Assembly (NCBI GenBank): GCA_900767595.1
Contig: CAAFZS010000019.1
Span: 1-16,998 of the forward strand
DNA: 16,998 bases
Direction of reading: 5' to 3'
From: Bacteroidales bacterium
Lineage (GTDB): Bacteria > Bacteroidota > Bacteroidia > Bacteroidales > Paludibacteraceae
In this document: in pieces, positions 1 through 6,489 of the stretch
Layout: every line of letters starts with the position of its first letter
Numbering within the stretch: position 1 is the first letter of the stretch
The notes under the pieces: model-generated
Seen by the model: the letters and a program-made list of their open reading frames with translations, nothing else
What the model was told of the DNA's origin: nothing
Databases searched by the model: none
Position numbers and translations under genes: made by a program

Positions 1-1789
1 CATCGAATGCCACGTAGTTGTCCGTTGCATTATAGCCGGTTCTAATCTCGGTAGATGTTTTCCGGTAATGATATAATTTCCATTTATAAACATCTTTATT
101 CTTATCATCACCATTGTAGGTCTTATTTTCATTTATCCAAGCACTAGATGTGTTTGCAACTTTACCAAATGTTTCCGTAACGGCACCTTCACCCGTTGGT
201 TCGGTAACGGTTAAGGTATAACTTGCTTCTCTTTGCAAATATTTGGGTGTTTCTGTCGTTGTAGCAGTAATCTCGGTTGTTCCTGTGCCAATAATCGTAA
301 TCACACCTTCGTTACTTACGGTAGCAACCATTTCATCACTACTTTTATAGGAAACAGTGCCATCACTCGTATTATTAAGAGTATTTTCAAACGGAACATC
401 ATTCATCGTTTTAAGAACTTCATCATCCGTAAAAGTCAAAATAGGCGTAGCCTTCTTAACGGTAATGGTGTAGGAAGTTTCATTGGCAGCATAATAATCA
501 CTACCGGCAACTTTAGCGGTTACAGTAGCCGTCCCTGCTGTACCATTAAGTTCTACATTTGGGGTACCCGATACTAAAGTACCAATAGCGTCATCTGTCA
601 TTTCATAGGTGAGCGTTCCAAAATTAGGATATGCATCAGCCACTAAACCGACAAGAGAGTTTTCAATAGAAGTTTCCTCGGTATTTACCTCAAACGCTGA
701 TTCTGTAAATGCCAGTGCCGGAGTGAGTTTCGCAAAAACAGGATAATCCGTGCCATCTACAAACTCGTCTCCTAACGAAGCAGCCAACGACTTAAATTCT
801 TCTGCGGATTTAGAGGTGGCAGTTAATGAGGCATTTGTATCACCTATACCTTTCCCACAAGAGGTGCTTAGATAATAACAATTGGTAATAGTTACTTTAG
901 TACCATTCGCTGTTGCTGCGATAGCACCAATGGTTCCTGGCTTTGGAGTGGTAGTAGATTCATTAGTTATTGCACCATAGTTGTAGCAATTCTTGATTAC
1001 AACTTTGCGAGTATCAGAAGAAGAATTAACATAACCAAAAATGCCGCCGGCACGACCGCTGTTATCCTTTTTGTTTTGGTTAAATTGAAGTTCAGCCAAG
1101 TTATAGCAATTCTCAATCGTAGCATAGTAAATATATCCAGTAATACCACCGAAATTTCCCTTACCGCGAATTCTCCATGTTCCCGTGCAAGAGCAACGAG
1201 AAATCGTATTTTTCGCTTTCCAACCATCTTTATCGACTCCAGCATATCCGACAATACCTCCAACAGCAATAGTAACGTTTGTGAACAAATTCGCCGATAC
1301 TTGACAGTTATCTATTGTCGAACCACCTGAAAGTCCAACAAGAATACCGGCTTGTGCAGCGGCAGGGCAACCTGACACATCTTCGATATTATTTTCTAAA
1401 GAAGAACTAAGAATAATATTCTTGATGGTTGCTCCCGAAATAGCACCAAAGAAACCAATCTGTGCTAAATTCTTCAAATCCGAACTCTTACGATAAATCA
1501 GGAAGTTCTTAATTTCGTAACATTGACCATCAAAAGTTCCTGTATATGGATGAGCCAAAGTACCAATAGGAGTAGTCCAGCTATTCGTGTTCTGTTCATG
1601 CGCCATATCAATGTCTGCCGTAACGACTGCATTTAGACTATATTGCCCACCATTTACAGCATTGGCGAAGGCAACCAAGTCCGCTTTACTTGCAATGTAA
1701 TACGTCCCGTCGATGAGACCACTTTTAGGAGTTCCCCACGCCAATGTTGTAGCGCATAGGGCTAAAATAAAAAGAAATGTTTTTCTCAT
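1..1789 (-). CDS. Secreted GLUG-type/Ig-like repeat protein, C-terminus cut by the window edge
   Basis: An uninterrupted reading frame of 596 codons starts at ATG 1789 and runs off the left edge, so the C-terminus is missing. Residues 1-18 are a signal peptide (basic MRK, then a hydrophobic stretch ending in LAWG), so the protein is exported. Residues about 28-350 are a GLUG-type beta-helix-like region with repeated G-I-x-G-Y and NCY motifs. Residues about 355-445 and 450-528 look like two bacterial Ig-like repeats, each ending in SYTxTV. After about residue 535 a different, unrecognised domain begins. Residues 28-350 match residues 402-728 of the DUF4886 protein at 2872-5199, for example PIGTLAHPYTGTFDG against PIGTVSHPYTGTFDG. 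Only 37 bp separate it from the HEPN gene upstream. Function is unknown; a surface adhesin or binding protein is inferred. The start is supported by the signal peptide and an AT-rich leader. Confidence 0.85.
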   Translation of the reverse strand, partial: MRKTFLFILALCATTLAWGTPKSGLIDGTYYIASKADLVAFANAVNGGQYSLNAVVTADIDMAHEQNTNSWTTPIGTLAHPYTGTFDGQCYEIKNFLIYRKSSDLKNLAQIGFFGAISGATIKNIILSSSLENNIEDVSGCPAAAQAGILVGLSGGSTIDNCQVSANLFTNVTIAVGGIVGYAGVDKDGWKAKNTISRCSCTGTWRIRGKGNFGGITGYIYYATIENCYNLAELQFNQNKKDNSGRAGGIFGYVNSSSDTRKVVIKNCYNYGAITNESTTTPKPGTIGAIAATANGTKVTITNCYYLSTSCGKGIGDTNASLTATSKSAEEFKSLAASLGDEFVDGTDYPVFAKLTPALAFTESAFEVNTEETSIENSLVGLVADAYPNFGTLTYEMTDDAIGTLVSGTPNVELNGTAGTATVTAKVAGSDYYAANETSYTITVKKATPILTFTDDEVLKTMNDVPFENTLNNTSDGTVSYKSSDEMVATVSNEGVITIIGTGTTEITATTTETPKYLQREASYTLTVTEPTGEGAVTETFGKVANTSSAWINENKTYNGDDKNKDVYKWKLYHYRKTSTEIRTGYNATDNYVAFD

Positions 1790-1816
1790 AGTAATTAAAT
1801 TTTAATTGGTTAATAT
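1790..1816 (-). promoter_or_regulatory. AT-rich translation leader with an ATTAACCA box
   Basis: The leader before the start codon at 1789 contains ATTAACCAATTAAA, with the TTAACC box about 18 nt upstream of ATG. A close match (ATTAACCATTTAAA, 19 nt upstream) precedes the small secreted protein at 9457-10098. Bacteroidetes generally initiate without a Shine-Dalgarno sequence and rely on AT-rich unstructured leaders, so a role in translation is inferred. It also contains a perfect 7+1+7 AT-only inverted repeat at 1793-1807. Confidence 0.3.
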
Positions 1817-1826
1817 TTTGGGTTAA

Positions 1827-2222
1827 TTATAATTGATTAAGTATCGAAATAAATTCTTTTGCTTTAGGAAGGAGCTGTTGTAATTCTTCCTTCTCGTAAT
1901 GAATGAAGAAATCATAATCAGCACCCTCACGCATACTTTCTACTTGCGACAAAAAACGCCCCCATTTAGCATCAACCTTACCGGATTGAACAAAATGCAA
2001 ACCAAACATTTGTCTCACTCCTGCATGAGTGGTCGCCCGAATAGCATTCTTTATCAACAAAGCCTCTGTGGCATAAAAACATGCGTAGTAAATACGATTA
2101 GCAGCGCTATTTAATCGGTCATTAACTAATAACAACTCAGCATCTTGCAACGTCAAATTTGCCTGTTCCATGCGATATAACACAAGGGCTTTTCTACTTT
2201 CTTCATCTAAAATCTCGCTCAT
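1827..2222 (-). CDS. HEPN-domain protein, partner of the adjacent MNT nucleotidyltransferase
   Basis: This 131-residue, mostly helical cytosolic protein fits the HEPN family of the PF05168 type. Visible family features are the NRIYYACFYATEALL helix (residues 42-56), THAGV near residue 66 and the conserved R98-x-x-A-D-Y motif. In MNT/HEPN modules the HEPN protein is usually the toxin or effector, often an RNase, and the MNT partner restrains it. The canonical RX4-6H catalytic motif and the RX4HXY site of HepT toxins are not present: the first His after R98 is ten residues on, at 108. It may therefore be a non-RNase HEPN, as in some nucleotidyltransferase-accessory pairs. Its ATG overlaps the stop codon of the MNT gene by 4 bp (ATGA), which indicates translational coupling. 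Confidence 0.85.
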   Translation of the reverse strand: MSEILDEESRKALVLYRMEQANLTLQDAELLLVNDRLNSAANRIYYACFYATEALLIKNAIRATTHAGVRQMFGLHFVQSGKVDAKWGRFLSQVESMREGADYDFFIHYEKEELQQLLPKAKEFISILNQL

Positions 2223-2530
2223 AACCGAATTCCTTCATTTATAACATTTAACTTAAAATAGTCCATAGGGCGATTTTTCCAATCGGACAAAGAATAGATT
2301 TGCGAATTGATAATAGTTGATGTTTGCAACTCAATATCATACAAGGGTGCTATAATGCGTTCCTTATCCGAAAACGAAACATGATCTTTTTTCAAAAGAA
2401 CTAAAAGGTCTATATCGCTATCTAAACGAGCATCGCCACGAGCCTCGCTTCCAAACAGATATACTTCAGCATTAGGCATCTCTTGACGAGCAACTGCCGA
2501 AATCATATTTACAATGTGTGACCTTTTCAT
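2219..2530 (-). CDS. MNT-type minimal nucleotidyltransferase (antitoxin-like)
   Basis: This 103-residue protein has the nucleotidyltransferase signature GSEARGDARLDSDIDLLV at residues 27-44. G27-S28 and the metal-binding D39 and D41 are intact, and a candidate third acidic position lies in DIE (65-67). Small MNT proteins of this kind transfer a nucleotide to a protein target; in characterised HEPN/MNT systems AMP is added to the HEPN toxin and neutralises it. It overlaps the downstream HEPN gene by 4 bp and begins 18 bp after a 54-codon ORF, so the three are probably co-transcribed. The family is clear; an antitoxin role is inferred from the pairing. Confidence 0.88.
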   Translation of the reverse strand: MKRSHIVNMISAVARQEMPNAEVYLFGSEARGDARLDSDIDLLVLLKKDHVSFSDKERIIAPLYDIELQTSTIINSQIYSLSDWKNRPMDYFKLNVINEGIRL

Positions 2531-2548
2531 ACTGATTTCAATTTGTAG

Positions 2549-2713
2549 TTATCCATTAGCAATCTCCACTAGTCTAACATTAGTTTTACGAGGAGACCGA
2601 ATAGACCCTACGCCACCACATTTTTCAGCAATTTTCACTTTTTGCAAATACTCTTTAATTTGCTTAGCCATAATACCACGAATAGGCTCGTGACTTGTCA
2701 CCATTCCAACCAT
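2549..2713 (-). CDS. Small basic hypothetical protein (54 aa) upstream of the MNT/HEPN pair
   Basis: This frame of 54 codons runs from ATG 2713 to a TAA at 2549-2551, 18 bp before the MNT start. The product is Lys/Arg-rich, with a likely amphipathic helix in IMAKQIKEYLQKVKIAE (residues 14-30) followed by a glycine/serine and basic segment (CGGVGSIRSPRK). There is no signal peptide or membrane segment. No family was recognised. Support comes from its position at the head of the cassette, the AT-rich leader, a promoter-like sequence about 30 bp upstream, and a composition that reads as protein. It could be a DNA-binding regulator or a third cassette component. Internal starts at M4 or M15 are possible. 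Confidence 0.45.
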   Translation of the reverse strand: MVGMVTSHEPIRGIMAKQIKEYLQKVKIAEKCGGVGSIRSPRKTNVRLVEIANG

Positions 2714-2743
2714 AATAAATAAAAATTTGTTTATAATTTACGT

Positions 2744-2778
2744 CTAAATTATAGTCTATACTCAATTTTTCGCACAAA
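2744..2778 (-). promoter_or_regulatory. Candidate promoter for the 54-aa/MNT/HEPN cassette
   Basis: On the minus strand TTTG (2778-2775) is followed 21 nt later by TATAATTTAG (2753-2744), a partial match to the Bacteroidetes -33 TTTG / -7 TAnnTTTG pattern. It lies about 30 nt upstream of ATG 2713. The -7 match is imperfect and the region is very AT-rich, so confidence is limited. Confidence 0.35.
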
Positions 2779-2871
2779 AGTACTGCTTTTTTTTGATATG
2801 TGCAAATATTTTTTAATATTTCTGCTATTTTTTCCTATTTTGCACAAAAAGACACAAAAAAATAATTTCCA

Positions 2872-5199
2872 TCACTGAATAGAGTAACGTTTACCGTCAT
2901 AGAGGATGACCACTTGTCCATTCACCATTATCTTCCTACATCCTGTTGCCTGTAGTCTGTCGGCGGTCGGCAGCAGTGGATGGTTCAAGTCGGATGGGGT
3001 AATGCTATTCTCGTTTATCTCGGGATGATTAGGGCCTTGAACAAAAGCGTCACCGAGTTTGGTTACGAGTTGACCATTGGTCAAATCGGCTTTTGAGAAG
3101 GAAGTAGCGGATTGTTTTGTAGCATAGTTTTTATGTTGGGCTAAATCTGCCGGAGCGCTGCCCGACAGATAATAGTCATTCGTCAGGGTAGAGAAACTGC
3201 CATTATAAACCGCAGCAACAGCTCCTAAATAAGCTGTTTGCGCAGTCGTAGCCCCTTGTGCTTTTCTCTCGTCCGTAATAGCACCGGCAAAATAGCAGTT
3301 TTCAACATGTATTTCACGCGAGGAAGAGGTCGCATTCGCATAAGCAACGATACCTCCCATACGAGCTGCAAAGTCTTTTTGTAACTGGAGTTTGGTCAGA
3401 CTATAGCAGTTGGTGATATGCACGTTATATCCGTAGCCTAAGATTCCCCCGTATTGTCCATTACGGCGGATACGCCACGTTCCTTCCGAAGAACAACGGT
3501 CGATGGTAGAAGGTGTACCCGTACTATAATCGTAGCCACAGATATATCCAAGTGCCTCGGGCAGGTTCGTAAAGATAGGACAGGAGACATGGCAACGCGA
3601 GATGGTAGAGTTCGCCATCCATCCGCAAAGGATACCGCAATATTTATTCATATCTTTCATCGAACCGCTGGGACGGTTAAAATAACTCTCCTCCGTACCC
3701 GTAAGGCTGAGGTTTCGGATGGTTGCATTTTGGATAGCCCCAAACAGCCCTAACGCTTCCAAGGCATACAAGTCCTCCCTATCCACAGCATAGATGTTAA
3801 AACCGGAGACGGTATAGCCATTGCCGTCAAACGTACCGGTATAAGGATGGGAAACCGTACCGATAGGAGTAGCCCAACATTCCTGTTTGGTATGGTCCAT
3901 AGAGAACGAGTTGGTCAGTTCGGCTTTCAGTCCATAACTGCCGTCATTCACTGCCTTGGCAAAGTCTTCCAAGTCTTCGCGCGAACCGATAGTATAGACA
4001 AGGTCGGCGGAGGATTGACCGATAAGGTGGAAGGTGTACGTTGTAATCGTTTCCAAGTCCTCGGCAATGACGCGGTTGGTATAAGTCAGCGTCTCACCCT
4101 TCGCAGGTGCGGGTAGCGGGAAATAGCCGTAGTTGGCAGGATCACGTTCAATATCGGCTCCTTTAGCATCGGTGATGTTCTGTTCCGCTTTCTTACTGCG
4201 CGGGAAGGAGTACATGGTCACGAACGGCGTGATAGCCGCATCAACGGGTACATCGTATTCATATACCTCGGGTACGAGGGGCACGTTCATACCATTGAAG
4301 GTAACCCTTCTCAATCGCGACTCGTCGGCAGGTTGACTCTCGTCTTCGCTCTTGCCATAGTCGGCTTTGAGGGATGTAACAGCCCACGGTTGTTTGAACG
4401 CTTCCCGTACGGCAGCACGGCACATGGAAGCGCAGTAGTCCGAGATAGAGGAAGGTGCATAAACTACGCTATCGGGGTCAACACCGAAGATGGCTTTGTA
4501 CCAGCATAGAGATGCGATATAGCGTCCGTAGTTATAATTGAGGTGATAGCCATCGCGATTGAGTTTCTGCCCGATATAAGAAGTACGGGCATTCTGAATA
4601 GCGGTTCCGGCGGGTATTAAGAAGAAGTTCGGATGCGTCTCCATTACTTTCTTCGCCGCAGAGATAATGCTGTCGTACATAACTTGGGTATTGTTCTTAT
4701 AGAGTTTGAATGCGGAATAAGTAGATGTACTGTCGTATGCCCATGTCATATAAAAGCCTATCTTCACATTTTTGTTGGAGCAACGGGTTTGAATATACTC
4801 CACCAGATGAGTCAGATAAGGTTCGTAGGATTTATAGATACCTGCGGAATCGTGATCGGATTGGATAACCACATAATCCCAAGGTTCCAAAGTGATGGCT
4901 TTAGTGAGGTTATAGGTGCTCAAGCCGGTCGAAGTAAATTTCCCGTCTCTAAACTCGCGGTAGTTATAGGGCATAGTATCCGTGCGGGTACTCCAAGCAT
5001 CATGTTGGCTAAGCCATGTGCCTCCGCGATAGGGATAACCGACAATAGCATCTTGTCCCTGTGCATCCAAGACGGGTTGGAAATGTTGTTCAAGAGCATC
5101 TACAGTAAAACTATTTCCTATACCTAAGATACGGACAGTGTCTGCTTGGACAACCAAGGCGAATACGATGGCACATCCCATTAAAAAGAAACGTTTCAT
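2872..5199 (-). CDS. Secreted DUF4886 SGNH-type hydrolase fused to a GLUG-type domain
   Basis: The product has 775 residues. Residues 1-19 are a signal peptide ending VVQA. Residues about 22-265 are a DUF4886 domain of SGNH-hydrolase type: GIGNSFT (27-32) holds the presumed nucleophile S30, VIQSD lies at 111-115, and RDGYHLN holds D216 and H219 in the usual D-x-x-H arrangement. SGNH enzymes cleave acyl or acetyl esters; the substrate here is unknown. Residues about 295-395 look like a beta-sandwich linker. Residues about 402-728 are a GLUG-type region like that of the protein at 1-1789. The final 20 residues (VNGQVVILYDGKRYSI) resemble the tails of two other operon proteins. Its ATG overlaps the antiporter stop by 4 bp, making it the last gene of the operon. 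It probably acts in the periplasm or on the surface. Confidence 0.88.
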   Translation of the reverse strand: MKRFFLMGCAIVFALVVQADTVRILGIGNSFTVDALEQHFQPVLDAQGQDAIVGYPYRGGTWLSQHDAWSTRTDTMPYNYREFRDGKFTSTGLSTYNLTKAITLEPWDYVVIQSDHDSAGIYKSYEPYLTHLVEYIQTRCSNKNVKIGFYMTWAYDSTSTYSAFKLYKNNTQVMYDSIISAAKKVMETHPNFFLIPAGTAIQNARTSYIGQKLNRDGYHLNYNYGRYIASLCWYKAIFGVDPDSVVYAPSSISDYCASMCRAAVREAFKQPWAVTSLKADYGKSEDESQPADESRLRRVTFNGMNVPLVPEVYEYDVPVDAAITPFVTMYSFPRSKKAEQNITDAKGADIERDPANYGYFPLPAPAKGETLTYTNRVIAEDLETITTYTFHLIGQSSADLVYTIGSREDLEDFAKAVNDGSYGLKAELTNSFSMDHTKQECWATPIGTVSHPYTGTFDGNGYTVSGFNIYAVDREDLYALEALGLFGAIQNATIRNLSLTGTEESYFNRPSGSMKDMNKYCGILCGWMANSTISRCHVSCPIFTNLPEALGYICGYDYSTGTPSTIDRCSSEGTWRIRRNGQYGGILGYGYNVHITNCYSLTKLQLQKDFAARMGGIVAYANATSSSREIHVENCYFAGAITDERKAQGATTAQTAYLGAVAAVYNGSFSTLTNDYYLSGSAPADLAQHKNYATKQSATSFSKADLTNGQLVTKLGDAFVQGPNHPEINENSITPSDLNHPLLPTADRLQATGCRKIMVNGQVVILYDGKRYSIQ

Positions 5200-6479
5200 A
5201 ATGTGTGTTTTTTACGGATTTGACGAATATAAATAAAGATTAATAAGGCTAATGACAAGGTAGCAGCACCTAACCAGAAGAACCGGATGGCAGAGAAATC
5301 GTACATCGTCTGCTGTACCATCTCACCGGCCTCGTTCATTACTTCCACCACGGATTTACGATCCTCTATCAGGTAACCGCTGACGATATCTTGTAATCCT
5401 GCGGCAGCATAGGAAGCCATACCGATGATTCCCAATGCGGCTCCGGCTGCCTCTGCGGGTGCCACATCCACAGCCATCAGTCCGCCAAGGAAACAAAGGA
5501 GGACACCCACACTCAAGCCAAAGAGTACCATCGCGGCACAATCAATCCAATAATATCCGGCAGGTACAAACAAGAAGAGTACCAACGAACACAGGTTAAG
5601 GAAAGAAGTGATAAGTGCCATGCGCACACGGTCGCCTTTGAACAGTTTATCACTCAGCAAACCGGAAGCCACCGTTCCCACAATACCGCAGATACTATTG
5701 ATAGCCACCGTGGAAGAAGCCGCAACGGTCGAATAGTCCTTTGCGTTTTGTAAGAAATAGATTCCCCAACTGTTGACCGCATAGCGGCCGATATAAAAGA
5801 AGGCGGATGCGAGTGCGAGCACCCAAATGATAGGGGTCTTGAGTACTTGTATTTGTTTTTTACCGATGTTCTTCTGTTTCTCCGATTCGGTCATCTGTAC
5901 CTCTTGGGGAGCCGTATAGTGTTTGAGAAAAACAAGGATAACCAACACGCCCAACAGACCAATCGCCGCAGCACTCAAGAATCCTGCACGCCAGCCCCAC
6001 GCACTAACCACCGCCGCCGTCACTAAGAAAGTGAGTGCTTCACCTATATTATGCGAAGCCGACCAATAGCCGTACATCGTTCCATAGTTCTCTTTCCCGA
6101 ACCATCGTTTAAGCGAGATAATCGAACAAGGAGCACCTGCTGATTGGAACCAACCATTCAATGCCCAAAGCACCACAAAGAACCAGAAAGGAACACCAAT
6201 AGCCAAAACCGCATTCACAATAGCACAAACAAGCAATGCACCCGACATAAAAAAACGCAGGTTCACACGGTCCGCCAAGAAACCATTACAGAACTTACCT
6301 ACCGCATAAGCAAAGAAAAGTGCCGAGCCGATAATACCCAACTGCGATTCGGTAGCGATACCATCATCAACAATTCCTTTTTTAAGTACGTTGATACTGA
6401 GGCGGCAGACATAGAAGAGACCATAGCCGATGGTGACTGCCCAAAAGATTCCTTGTTTTGTTTTCTGTTCCTGTGTCAT
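5196..6479 (-). CDS. MFS organophosphate:phosphate antiporter (GlpT/UhpT-like, OPA family)
   Basis: This 427-residue inner-membrane protein has about 12 hydrophobic segments, a normal length for the family. It carries OPA signatures: YVCRLSINV in TM1, AYAVGKFCNGFLADR in TM2-loop, NGWFQSAGAPCS, WSASHNIG in TM5 and IGRYAVNSWGIYFL in TM7. By eye R26, K62, H143 and R232 align with E. coli GlpT R45, K80, H165 and R269, which bind or sit near the substrate phosphate, so organophosphate/Pi exchange is a well-supported inference. The exact substrate (glycerol-3-phosphate, hexose phosphate or another) cannot be read from the sequence. It begins 10 bp after the phosphoesterase gene and overlaps the DUF4886 gene by 4 bp, which places phosphoester import directly in this operon. 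Confidence 0.9.
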   Translation of the reverse strand: MTQEQKTKQGIFWAVTIGYGLFYVCRLSINVLKKGIVDDGIATESQLGIIGSALFFAYAVGKFCNGFLADRVNLRFFMSGALLVCAIVNAVLAIGVPFWFFVVLWALNGWFQSAGAPCSIISLKRWFGKENYGTMYGYWSASHNIGEALTFLVTAAVVSAWGWRAGFLSAAAIGLLGVLVILVFLKHYTAPQEVQMTESEKQKNIGKKQIQVLKTPIIWVLALASAFFYIGRYAVNSWGIYFLQNAKDYSTVAASSTVAINSICGIVGTVASGLLSDKLFKGDRVRMALITSFLNLCSLVLFLFVPAGYYWIDCAAMVLFGLSVGVLLCFLGGLMAVDVAPAEAAGAALGIIGMASYAAAGLQDIVSGYLIEDRKSVVEVMNEAGEMVQQTMYDFSAIRFFWLGAATLSLALLIFIYIRQIRKKHTL

Positions 6480-6489
6480 AAAAAATAGT

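Noticed and set aside
233..577. 114-codon plus-strand frame in the GLUG/Ig gene
   Set aside because: It lies opposite an uninterrupted coding frame with recognisable repeats, and its product has low-complexity composition.
1793..1807. AT-only perfect inverted repeat between the HEPN and GLUG/Ig genes as a terminator or operator
   Set aside because: It is A/T only, in an AT-rich leader, and has no supporting context beyond the shared leader motif.
2804..2821. AT-only 7-bp hairpin downstream of the DUF4886 gene as a terminator
   Set aside because: Stem has no G-C pairs and no U tract follows on the transcribed strand; such repeats are expected by chance in this AT-rich gap.
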